A stretch of DNA of 64,000 bases from positions 6,026,001 through 6,090,000 of the forward strand of contig JAMPIT010000379.1 of NCBI GenBank assembly GCA_026261815.1, written 5' to 3'. Of the stretch, positions 39,901 through 53,000 are shown piece by piece (the first letter of the stretch is position 1; the number at the start of each line of letters is the position of its first letter). The stretch comes from Monarcha castaneiventris obscurior (lineage: Eukaryota; Chordata; Aves; Passeriformes; Monarchidae). Under the pieces are notes generated by a model. It was not told the DNA's origin and did not search any database. It saw nothing but the letters and a program-made list of their open reading frames with translations. The translations under genes and the position numbers were made by a program.

Positions 39901-42900
39901 AGTGTTGTGCAGACCCAGGACCACCTCCTGGCTGGCAAAGGCACAGAAACAACTGCCAGCAGGACGGGGAGAAACACAAGGAAATACCCTAACTAGAGAG
40001 AGACTGTCTAAAAGCATGCAGAAGGAATTTGCATTACCAGCAGAAGAATAAAAATCTCGTGTGAACACTTTGGGCTTCTAGTTTTCTAAAAGGCTCTAGA
40101 TGAAAGGTTGTGCAGTGCATTTTTAGAGCCTCCAGGCAATTACTTAGATATCAGAGTAAAGCTTATAATTGGGGTATGGGGAGGATGAAAGGACAGAGTT
40201 AGGAACAAATTCAATTTATAACATTAAATGATTGCATAATAATCCTTTTGCATTAAATTAAACGATAATAAGTGTACTCAAGCTATGCATTATCTGTATA
40301 TCCATGCTTTTAACTGCAATGTAATTTTTCCATTGCCATGTATTTACAAGTTCTCTTGCTAAGGATGAGTTTTGAATAAATAATTGTGTTTATAAAGTTT
40401 TCTGTAAGACGATGCAAATTTGTCATCTAATGTTTGTAACTTGCCAGAAGGCTCCTTTTCCTTTAGGGAATTACTTACTTTGATTCCTAATCATATCAAG
40501 ACCATTGCAAACAGCTAAGCACAAGGTGTCCTTGGAAAATGAGATTTTATTTTAACCATTTTCCCCACAAAGCTAGGCAACGTGAACAGATTCTTTTTTT
40601 AAATGGCAGTGGTTTTCAGCACTAAAGCTGGATCTTGGTAATTCCCTTAGCAAAATTTGTGTTGGTATTTTAGAGAGCATTTTTGGACCCTGCTCTTAAA
40701 CTCTGCTTGTCTTTGGGAGGTTTCAATCTCGGTAACCCTTTGTATGATGGCTGACTGGATACAGAGAATGAGAACTATCTCATGCATAAAGCTGGTCCTG
40801 TCAAAACATATGCATACCCATGGAGAAAAATGACTTAAAGTTCAAGTTATTGTTGACTCTCCTGTAAAACTGGGCAAGCCAGGTGTCTGCTTTGTTAATT
40901 TGGTTTCACTGTGAGCACTCAGAAATATTTGTGATAAAAAATGGTTGTGGATACTGGGCTGAACTGTTAGGTGAGATCTGGACACTTCTTTGTCAAAACT
41001 GATCAGCACAAAAAAAGCACAACAGTCTTTTTTGTGGAAGTGAAATTGAACTTGTCAGGGGTAATCGGGCAATCACTTCCCTGCCCTGATGCTCAAGCAC
41101 AGGGGCTGCACCCTCTACAGCCCTTGGTGGACCTCACTGAATCTTTGCCAAGTATGGAGTATTTTGTAGAAAACTCATCTGAAGAAGAAAGAAAGTTGCT
41201 TTTCCTCTGATTTCCTCAAGCATTTTCATCCTTTATTTCTAAACACTTGAGTGGGTCAACAGTAAAGTCTTTGCAAATGACAGTGGCATGATGCTGTAGG
41301 AGGGAGCTGCCTGCATACAGGAAATTGCTGTCTCTGTTAGCTCTCCTCAGGATGCTGGTTAGAAATTTTTCCATATACTTCCTCCTTTGTGCTGGATTAG
41401 TTACACACACACCCCTACCCTCTAAGTTCAGAGAGCTCTCAAAGTTGAACTTAGGAACCTTACTGTTTGAGTGAGAGCCAAACCTGTCAGCCCACCTATG
41501 GGTGGGCTACGGTAGAGTCTGCTTATTTAAATGCTTTTCTCAGGAATGAAAATTAGTAAGGATGTTCACAGCAGGGGGGTGGGAACTGACTGATATGTTT
41601 TTACAAGCTGGAGCCTTGCAATGAATTTTTTTTTAAATCGTGGTTTGATATAATCTTAAATGATTGCCTTGGACTTGCTTGGCATTTGGGTACAAGGGCC
41701 AGAAGAAAGATGATCCTGGCTTGTTTGAATTCAGGGGACTGTGGATTGAGGAAGCTTATTAAGAGATTTTCATTTTCACTGTTACCTTCTCATTGTATGG
41801 ACAGTCCTACTGTGTATAGGGACATCACGAACATCCATTTCACTTTGCATTAGTTGTGGTGATTCCTGGGATGCTGCACAGCAGTGCATCGCACATCCAG
41901 ACTGAGTGGAAAAGAGCCACTTGAATATGTCACTGCTCAATGTACATTAAGATAAGCAGGTCTTGGGTGCATAGTGTTAGGCTGAATTACAGCAGGGACT
42001 TATTCAGCACTGTTGCTTTCTGCTCATGCTTTCTGCTAATGACATGAAACACCATTTGGTCTTAGCTGGGTGCATCTGGATTAACATCAATGCATTCTCT
42101 TGTTATAGGAGCAGCTTACTGCCAGTTCATGGACATGTTGTTCCCAGGGTGCATTAGCTTGAAGAAAGTAAAGTTTCAAGCAAAGCTGGAGCACGAGTAC
42201 ATTCACAACTTCAAACTTCTGCAGGCATCATTTAAAAGAATGAATGTGGATAAGGTAGGGATTCTGTATTTTGATCACTACATGTTTCAAAAGTTATATA
42301 AATTGTGTAAAATTAATAAATAGGGGAAGCAAACTTCAAAATACTTGAAAATCCACTTTTTCAACTTTTGGATGGAGAACTAGAATTGCAAGTAGTGTAT
42401 GAAGATGTTCTTGCCCTTTCATCATATGAAAAGGGTGTTTGGATGTGAAGGTAGAAGTTTGGCATTTGGCTCCATTTAGGTACAAATTGAAAATTGAGTC
42501 CATATGTCTGCTGAGGAGATGTGCCATCTAACTCATTATATCTTTATATCAGAGATTATATTTGATGAAACACCATGTGTTGGAAATTCATCAGTGAATC
42601 TTAATTTTTAGATAAGTAAAATTATTGGTGACCTGAATTTCCAATGAAAAAACTTAAAAATATGCTGTTATAAGTATTCAATGTTTTTTGTCCAAAGCAG
42701 GGTTTAAGGAATTTAAATTATTCAAAAGCTGGAATAATGTACCCAGTGTTTTAATAGATTGGTCAGGACATGTGATCTTGTAAAGTTAAGAATGGAGGTC
42801 TCTGAGAAAATGCTTGTTCAGCCATAAGGTATTTGGTTTATGCTTGAATGTGAGAGTTTGACAGACTCACCAATGTAAATTACTGTGTTGATAAAAATGA

Positions 42901-45900
42901 ATAATGGAAGTTATGTTGTCATGCTTATAACTTTACACTGATGCACTACCTGTTTACCCTTTTAAGGTCCTGCCCTGGCTTTTAGTGTTGCCTTATTCTG
43001 AAATTTAAACAGTCATAATAGAGAGTCCCTTAATACTTCATTGAAGCACTGGAAAGCCCTCATTGTTTCATGAAATGTTGTGAATACTTCTATTTACAGT
43101 GTGATTTGCTAGTGAAACATTGGAAAGACAAAACATTGTAAGTTTTCCTGTAGGGAGCAAATTTACCATACCTTTTTAAGATGCAAATGGAGCAACCTGA
43201 AAAGACATGCAAAGTGCAATGTTAATTCTTGCAGAAGCATCATAGATTTATAAAATGCTGTATAGTTGGCTTAATCTTGAAGAAGAAATGAAAGCCCTTT
43301 TCCAGCTGAAAATGCAATACATTCAAGAGGCATTAAGGTCCACTTAACTTGGCTCTAATCAGCAGCATGAATTAAGCAAAGCAGGGCAGCTCTCCTGCAG
43401 CTGTGGTCCCTGTCTGCCCTCCCCTGTGTCTGGGAACCTTGAGTACTGTAATAGTGGCTGAAGACACCTTTTGGGGGTTTCATGTCAGTGAAAAAATTCT
43501 AATCTATTGATACAGAGACATCCTCATAGCCTTTCTTTTGTTTTACTAGAACTTTATAGGCATTTAAGTCAACTTCTGCACGTCCACAAACTGTTCTATG
43601 TATAGCTCTATGTGGAACAGAAAAAAATTACAAGGTTAAAACCTCAGTGTTGGTTCATATGATGACCATGTGCTACCAAAATGTAGGTTGGTTTGAACTT
43701 TAGCATGTCTTGGAAAAGCTGCTGGGTTTTGTCATTCAAGTAGTAGGACGGAGAGCAAGAAACTTCTGTCTGGAGTTTTTGAAGAATTGTTTGTTTGTAG
43801 TATGTCAAACTGCACCATGTGCATTAAAACCAGAAGTCCCTCGTTGGCTGAATATAGTGTTACTGCCAGAACAGTGTCATTCCTCATGGGATGTACCCAT
43901 GGGATGTAAGGGAGTACCTCTGTGGAACAGCAGCTGTAAAGGTTTACATGCACCCACAGTAAAGCTACTTCAGAGGCTGGGTTCTCACTGGGTTTTGTTT
44001 TGTTTTCATTTTTTAAGAGCACTTGTAAATTGACCCTTTCTTTTAGGAACAAAACAATGGCAGAGGCTTATTCGTTGATGCATTTAGTAGATCTTTTTAA
44101 ATAAGAGTGTATATGCATTTTTTATATTTAAAAATGGCAGTAACATAATATTGGATATTAATATCTACCTTTCAGGTAATTCCTGTGGAAAAACTGGTCA
44201 AAGGGCGCTTCCAAGACAACTTAGATTTCATTCAATGGTTTAAGAAGTTCTTTGATGCTAACTATGATGGGAAGGAGTATGATCCTGTGGAAGCTCGACA
44301 AGGCCAAGATGCTCTTCCTCCACCAGATCCTGGTGAACAGATCTTTAACCTGCCCAAAAAGTCTCACCATGCAAACTCTCCAACTGCAGGTATTTTGCAT
44401 CTTAAAGAATTCCATTTCTGTCTCTGAAGACAATTATAAACTGTGGTCCACTCTACATAAATACTAGTTAAAAATTATTTCCTTGTGTGGTTGGGCCGTT
44501 CTTTTTACCTTATCATAGACTTAGCATCTTGAGACAGCAGAAAGTTAACATCTTGTGTGCTCTAGTTTGGCCCAGCCCTACTGAGCATAGGGTCTCCTCC
44601 ACTGAGCCCTTCCATGTAAATGACATGGACTCTGGTAATGTCTGATGGTGGAGACAAAGGCATTTTACCATCTTGTTGCTGAATGTGGTATGTGCAAGTG
44701 TATTCAAGAACATTAAATGGAGTGTGTTCCTCTTTCACACCTCTACCTTTACAGGAAAATGCTTGCACAAGCTGGTTTATTTTTTAATTTTTAGGGTGAG
44801 TAAAATGTTTCCAAGTCTTAAGGGCTGACCAGAAGAGCAAAAATGAATTTATTTTTGGTTTTATATGTGCTTATTGTTTGGGTATGCTAGTCCTCTTAAC
44901 TGAACAAAAGATAGCTATTGCTCTTTCATAAAGATACCTCAGTCTTCTAATTTTTTATTTTGTGCTTGTATTGGGTTTTGCTAGGATAGAGATAACACTT
45001 CAGAGGAGAGTGGTGGTAAATTTTGGATTTAAAATCAAATCAGTGTTGATAAGGCATGGATATTTTAATTATTGCTAATCAGTGCTTACACAGAGTCAAG
45101 GCTTTCTCACATTGCCTTGCCAGCAGGCAGGCTGGGGGTGCCCAAGAAATTTGGAGGGGGCACAGCCAGGACAGCTGACCCCAATAGACTGAACAGATAA
45201 TCCATACCACATGGCATCGTGCTCAGCAAGGAAAGCTGAGGGAATAAGGAGAAGGGTGGGGAGGGATGTTCAGATTTACAGCATTTGTCTTCTCAAATCA
45301 CTGTTGTGAGTGATGGAGTCTGGCTTTCCTGGAGATGGGTTAATTCCTGCCTGCCCATGGGAAGTGGTGAATGAATTGTTTGCATGGCTTTTGTTTTACC
45401 TATTAAACCGTCTTTTATCTCAGCCCATGAATTTTCTCACTTTTGCCCTTCTGAGTTTCTCCCCCATCTCACTGCAGGAGACAGTGAGCGAGCAGCTGTG
45501 GGGACTCAGCTGCCTGCTGGGGTTAAACCACAGCAGTGTTTCTGGAACAGGCCAAAGGACTAAACCTGATCTTTGGTCTTTATGTAGTGGGGGTATGACT
45601 AGTCACTGACCAGATGCCATTTTTGTTAACTGAGAATCAAGTGAACAGGAGAGCAGCTAACATTTAAGAAAAATAGTCACTAAAAAGGTGTTACTGGACA
45701 TAGGTTTGTGCATATGGAAGTACACACACCTAATTCCTTTATTGGTTTGTCCTGGGTTTATGCTAACCTATTCCTCAAATAAGGATTAATATTTAGTTGA
45801 TTTTAAATCTGTGACCTGTCCTCTCATGGGCTCAGACATGCACCAGTACTGGCAAAGGGAAGGGGCAGGTGTGAAGCATGAAGCACCCTCACTTTTAGGC

Positions 45901-47021
45901 TGCCTTGTGCTCTGGAATCCTACCCAGATTTCAGTGTTCTGCTCTGACGTCAAAGTGGGGCATACTTGGCCAGCTGCCTTCAGCTCATTAGTGCTTCCAG
46001 GAAATGGGGCACCTAATAGCAGCCCAGTGCTACTCTGGGCTTCTAAAGCTTGTTTACATCTTTGTTTTGTACCATCTTGTGCCTGAACTTCTGAATTTCA
46101 GGGTCTGGTGCACTCCAATTTCCCATGTGATGTCTTGCACTCCCTTTGGAAACAGAAAACCCAAGTGCTAATGTCAAGATGTTTTCCAATTCAGAAATTG
46201 GAAAAGACACTTTTATTAAACACAGACTTTACTGTGCTTGTTAATTCTTCTTACAGATGGTCTGTTTTTACCAAAGTCACAAATATGTCATCCAAATTAA
46301 AGCTGTGGAGGTGACAATCCTACAGAAATTGAGTAGCTGCTGGAGTGGAACCAGCCAGCTGATATGGAGGATAATGCACTGATGTCATGTTGTGTTGTTG
46401 GTTGTATGAAGAGCATGTCCTGTGCCTTCCCAGCCTTTGTATGGAATTGTACAACTGAGATAGTGTGATGAGTTTTGATCATATCCTGTGGCTGTGAGAG
46501 TTACCTCTTTCATGGAAAACTTCCTTCATTATTAACTTAAATATTGTCCAGAAGTATGACGGGCAGGGCACTAGTTTAATTTCTGAGCTGAGGATGGTGG
46601 GCTACGGACATTACATGATGCAGGGTGAAATGAGAGTTCTGGCTGTTCTTGCTGCTTGCATTTCAGAGCAGAATTAATTCAGTCAGGTGTCAGTCAGTCC
46701 ATGGTTTTACTGAATTCTGGGTGAGCACAGCATCATGGCACTGATGTATGGTGCCTTTGTGCCTCGCCTTGCTGCATCACAGAACTTGCATGTTGGAAGG
46801 AATGGGAGCCTTTACTGATGCTCTGGGAGGCGTTCTGTGTGCATCTGCAAACTTGTGTGTGCCTCATGTCCTGCTGTTTGGGAGTAAACTGGGATGACAT
46901 GGGAGCAACTTCTGGGCAGCTGGGAAATTACCATGAAAGATGTGCTGCTGTACCTCTGTCTTGTGCACGTGCACACTTGGGTGGAAGTGAAGGAGTATTC
47001 ATTGCAGCTGCTATAGGAACC

Positions 47022-47060
<39 letters not shown>

Positions 47061-50000
47061 ATGTATATATGTGTGTATATATATATATATGTATATATAT
47101 GTATATATAATATATACATATATATATATGGTTGGCCTTCTGGGCTGCACGTGCACATTGCCAGGTCATGCTGAGCTTCTCAGCAACCAACACCCCAAGT
47201 CCTTCTCAGGGCTGCTCTCAATCCATTCCCTACCCAGCCTGTGTTTGTGCTTGGGATTGCCCTGACAGAGGTGCAGGACCTTGCACTTGGCCATGTTGAA
47301 CTTCATGAGGTTTGCACAGGCCCACCTCTCAGGCCTGTTGAGGTCCCTCTGGATGGCATCCCTTCCTTCCAGCATGTGACCACACCACAGCTTGGTGCCA
47401 TTATTAATTTGTGTGATTTGCTCTACGTTGACACTGAAGCTTTGAAGTTTTAGTACTGCCTTGTTAGTTCATTAACAAAACAAAAGGAAGAAATAGTGTG
47501 AAAAAATAAAGAACGCAGAAGATCCTTCAGCATAATCCAAAGCAGTTCTTAAACAGCATGCAGTGGACATACCTAAATGTATGCACCTATTGTTTGGTGT
47601 CAGGAGCAAGCAGATATGTGGGTACTCATTCATATTTGGGGGGTTGGCAGGCTTTAAAATATGCCTGTTCTAAATTGATCAGATATAGGTATTTCTAAAG
47701 GAATCATTTATTTCAGCTACTAGCAATTTCATATGCATTTCAGGTGATTCCTGTTGTTCCATGGAGTAACTACTTCCAGTGCCCTTTGACAAAGTTTTGG
47801 GTTTGATTGATTTAGGAGATGCTTGTTAACTATTCATAACTGCTTTATAACACTGTTCTAACAATGTATTTTCAGAGGTAGATTAAATTATATCTCTTTG
47901 AGTTAACGAGTGGTCAGATCCCTAAAGACTGCTCTGAAAACTCATCCTTAAAGGTACTGGCATGAGTTAAAATTATTTTGGTATTTTAATCAGACACTAA
48001 GGCTTGACAGGACCCCTGGTATAAGGTAGCTGCTTCCTGTACCTGTAAATGGATATTAACCTGTATCTCTATAAATGCAGAGTGTGGTCTTGATTTAATT
48101 TGAAAAATAAACACTTTTAAAACAACCCAAAACTCGAGAAATCTAAAAATGTAGCAGGTTTTCTGTTAATCGGTCGCAGGCCAGCAGCCATAGCCCTTCC
48201 CACTCTGAAGGTGATCCTACTGGGGAGTCAGCGCAGGTCAAGGATAATGCAGCTCGGAAATGGAAGCATAAATAGGTCCCTACAACTAATCTGCTGTGCC
48301 ACCCTCGTGTTGCCTTGTCCCTTCCTCCAGAGACAGAGCCGATTTGTGGCCGGGCTGACGGTGGTGCCGTGGGTGGATGGGTTTGGTAACATGCCGCAGT
48401 CTGCTTCCAGAGACAGCAGGAGCAGCAAGGATTCTCCAGGTGGATGCAGCTCCCACGTGGGGAAATGAGTGTCTTCCCCTCCTTCAAGGAGCAGAGGCAG
48501 CAGCACAGACCACCGCTGTGGGTTCTCTGGCAGCAGCACCACAGCTGCTTTCAGATCTGATGCCATCTGCCAGCCCTGAGCTGGCTTTCGATCTCCTACA
48601 GCCTCCGCTCTTCTCTAATGCACTGGTAAACAGCCTACTGATGTAGAGTCAAATTTGTGGTACAGGATTAAAATATTAGGGCACTGTTGTTTGTGCCAGT
48701 TCTAATGCTCCCTGCGGGAAATAGCGGAAAAGGCTTCATCTGATCAAAATTGAAAATAGTGATCAGGTTGTCAGGATTTTAGCTTAGTGTCTTATGTAAG
48801 TATTCCTGTATGTCAAAGCAAATCTCCATGGAGCACTCTGGTGTATGGGTGTGGGGTGTCAAAAATACACGGGTAAAAGACAGCTTAATAAAATTAATTA
48901 TTTACGTGTAAGCTAAAAATGTGAGAGGTTCTTAGATCTGAAGGCTGTTAGATTTTTTTAGTTTGAAATATTCAGTGAGAGCAGGATGACTAAAGCAGAG
49001 CTGGAAAATACTGGAGAATCACATGAGGGCTAAAAATACTCACACTATGACAGGGAAAATAACCAGGGCAGAATGAACTGTTCGTGCATGAATGCATTAT
49101 ATATAATGTGCTATCGAAAAGCCAATTGCACAAGAGAAATACTGATTTTCTGTAGGGAAATGGTATATCCTGCTGTGGCAGATGTGCTATAAATTAATTT
49201 TGAGGGATAAAAATACTCAGCAAAACCAGTCTTTATTTTAGCAGCTAGTGATATGATTAGGACTCCTGGGAGACTGGAGAACTCCTAATGCTTTTTTTTT
49301 GCTTTCCACCAAGACTTGCTACCTTTTTCCCCGGTGGCAGGCAGTAGGTGTTGGCAGTGGCAATCTCTGCTCGCAGTGGTGCGGTGCTCCAGGACAACGT
49401 GGCAGAGCTGGAGAGGGGAAGAGCTGCAGGGTGACAAACTGAAAGTGTTTTCATCCCTAGTTCATACAAGGCCAAGGAATTGTACTAACCGATGGGAACA
49501 GCATGTGCAGTGACAGTGCCGGCCTGGGAGGTAAAGTGGCTCAGCTGTAATACAGACACATCTCCCCTGCCAGCATAAGGAGAATTTAATTTTTAAACCC
49601 ACTGAGCTCGAGAATTTAGACCAGGAGGCAACGCTCCTTTCAGTGCAGGAGCCAGGGCCTTTTTTCAAGAGAGGTGATTGTGTTTGAAAAGCAGTGGTGA
49701 AAATGGGTATCTTAATTTTCATTGTACTGTGGGTGTGGTTTGAGTGTCTGTGTTGCACAAATGTTTGCACAATCTTTCATTTTTCAACATGCATTTCTTT
49801 GCAGATTTTTTTTCAGCTTTTCCTTCTGAGACTGCTTTCTCCTTATAGCTAAGCAGACAGTGAGATTTTAGTAAATGCAGGTTTTTAAGAGCATTTGAAA
49901 TTTTAAACTGTATTCTTCTGTTAAGCCTGTATGGAATGGTTTCATCCATTGAAGATAAGTGTTTGACTACTTAAAGATGTTTCTAGAGCAAATCGAGGTT

Positions 50001-53000
50001 TCAGTTGAAAACAAGTAGTAATTGTTGATTATTTTAAATAATAAATAAATACTGGTTATTTTAAATCTAGAGTAGAGTCTTCATTTATGATGGGGAGAAA
50101 GGCTTTGGTTAGTGCCCTTCTATCAAATATTGTATTAAAGACAAACTGAGGGAGTCATGCCATCAATACAAACTCTTTCATTTGACAAGTGGACTCCATT
50201 GGACTTTCTTACTTGGATAGCTCTGTTGAAATTGTGAAAATTTCAAGTACTCGTACACACTTCTCCTTGCCTTGGATGAATGTAGAGCTCAGCAGGCTGT
50301 ACTGGACCAGCAGCAGTGAAGGTTTGGGGAGCTGAGGGGATGGAAGGGTCCTGCCAGCCAGGGGAAAGTAGTACCACAAAATAATTAGGACATCTGCACT
50401 GCAGCATGTTGGGATTCTGAAAGTCAAGTCAGATTTTGTCTGAGGTCTTTTAATTCCCATTAAGCATCATTTGTCATCACTTATTCCATTAAGTGTCCCC
50501 AAATTGAGCATTTTCTTGTGTCCTGGTGTAGCTACAACAACAGGAGTGTGTGAATATTAATTCATCTACTGTTCTCACTCACTAGGTTTAAGCGGGTGGA
50601 GAGTTTTTCTTTAGCTTGTGAAGAAATTACTGTGGCCTCTTGTTGGGTTTGGTTTTTCTCCTGTGGCATGAGTCAGGAATATTCATTTTATGAAATCCTT
50701 TAATTTGACTAAAATAGACTGCGAGTGATTCCCAAATTCCACTGAAGCAGTGGTTGTGTGGGCTCAGCCACGTCTTGTGCTTGCTCAGGGCTTCCATTGC
50801 TCTCCACTGCTCTCCACACTCTCCTCATGCACATCCATGCTGTATTCATGCACGTGTTTTCTTGAAATTCTACATAAATATTTAACAGCATACTAATTAC
50901 TCATATAGCTTCAAGGAAGATTTCTCCCTAAACGTTAAGTAGGTCTCTTGTCTACAAGACTGTGCCTGTGATGCAAAGAGAACTGGAATTTGCAGCCTAG
51001 CTTTTTTGTAGCCAAGCCTGCACAGTGCCAACATCCACTGTTTTATGTTGCAGAAGTTTGCATCTGTTTGTAGAACTTAACAAATTTAGCAAAAAGAATA
51101 GTGAAGCTGAAACTGTGTGGGATACATTTAATTACGGTGGACTGACTAGTAATTGTTTCTGGAGTACCACAGATGGGAAACCTCTAATGCACTTCAAAGC
51201 TGACTCATCTTAGCTTAATTCAGTACAAGAACAGAATAATTTGTCTTTCAACTGTGAATTTACTTTTCTCATCTCTGCAAGTGTTATGTGGGCAGGTACA
51301 AAAAGTTAACCAGGTGCTAATTGAAGCAGCTGCAATACTGTTTACAAAAAAATTCTTATTGGAGCCCTGCATTGACCTAAAATCAGAGCATGCTGTCACA
51401 GACATTCTCACAGAACCATGGAGGTGGGAAGACACCTCTGAGATCATCCAGTCAAACTGCTCTGCTGAAAGCAGGGTCACCTTGAGCTGGTTGCCCAGGA
51501 CCATATCCAGTCATATTTTGAGTATCTCCAAGGTTGGAAGCCCCTCAACCTCTCTGGACAGTTTTTTCCAGTCAGTATTTGATAACCCTCAGAGTGAAGA
51601 AGTTTTTTCTTATGTTTAAATGGAATTTCTAAATGTGTTTCATTTTGTGTCCCTTATCTCCCATCCTTTGGGGACTACTGAAAGGAGCCTGTTTCCTGTC
51701 TTCTTTGCACCCTCTCTTGAGATCCCCCCAAAGCCTCTCTTTTCCAGGCTGAACAGACCTAGCTTTCTGACTTGGCTCATATGTGAGGTGCTCCATTCCC
51801 TAAGTTTCTGTGGCTCTTTGTTGGTCTCTCTCCAGTTCATCCATGTCTGTCCTGTACTGGGCAGCCCTGAGCTGAACCGAGCATTCCTCATGTGCCTCAG
51901 CAGTGCTGACTAGAGGAGAGAATCACCTCCCTGAGCCCGCTGGCAATGCTCTTCCCAATGCAGCCCAGGAGGCTGCTGGCCTTCCTTGTTGGAAGGGTGC
52001 TTTGCTGGGTCATGCTCATCTCAGTGTCCACCAGGACTCCCAAATCCTTTCCTGCCACAGTGCTTTCCAGTCCTTTGGCTGCCAGCACTGGGGCATGGGG
52101 ATGTTCCTTTTCAGGGAAGGGCCCTGCATTTCTTTTAGAACACCAGCAGTAAGCTTGAAGAGGAATTAATAATGGTTGTGGTGATGATTACAATGCAGTT
52201 CTCTCATTGGTCAGGGAACAGAGATGATTATTTGATACTTTTTACATAAAATACCGGTACAAAATTTTGTGCCTTCTCAGAATGTGTAAATGGATTATAT
52301 GTAAAAATATTTTCTTGGAAGGTATGATGTTGGAAAGAATTTAAACTGCTTGGATTATATAGTCCCTCTGAGCAGTGCATTAGGAGTTATTCCATTATTG
52401 CACTAATTGACTGCAAAACCATTCAACACCAAGTCATTAAGTGCATCAAAATATTTCATCTCTGTTTAGATATCTGACTGTTACAAGTACTTTTCATTAC
52501 TCTACTGACCAGCATCCTTTAATTATTTTATGAAATTAGGCTTCTGCTAGAATGGAAGCTTACCTCTGAGCTGATTATAAAACTGATGCCTCAGAATAAA
52601 TGTGCAGTAAAATTTTTTTTTCCTCCAAGAAGTTTTAAATTAGAAATCCCTAAACATTCCCTGGTGCAATTAAGTTCTATCCAGCTGTCACTGATACCTT
52701 CTAGCAACTAGTTAGCTGGTTTTTATCTGTGCTACTCAAGTTGGAATAGCATGGTCGTTTAAGAGCTGATCATGAGCAGTGCAGCAAAAGTCGATTTCTT
52801 TTGATTTGTCTGGACTTTATAAAGCTTAGTAACACTTTGCTGTAGAAATTCAAAAGGCTTTGTTGTTTTCAAAGGAGGGCAGAATATAATGCCTTGTATC
52901 AGTGCTGCAGACACTGGGGATGGGGTTTGCCCTGCACACTCTGGGAGGGCACCTCAGCTGCAAATTAGAGAGAATACCTAGGGATCAAATGATTGTGCCT

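Larger units (their letters stand above)
29934..42108 (+). other. MAPRE2: MAPRE2 intron 2 (12.2 kb)
   Basis: Runs from donor GTAAGA to acceptor TTATAG. It contains a GATA-type simple repeat (31309-31334), a minus-strand CR1 copy (36491-36927), a locally GC-rich patch at about 34480-34880, and a perfect hairpin at 41489-41508. AT-rich stretches (for example 35340-35780 and 40140-40400) have the look of conserved non-coding DNA but cannot be judged without alignment. No other gene was recognised. Confidence 0.9.

Noticed and set aside
45310..45609. A 99-codon + strand frame in intron 4.
   Set aside because: It lies largely within the LTR, which is non-coding.
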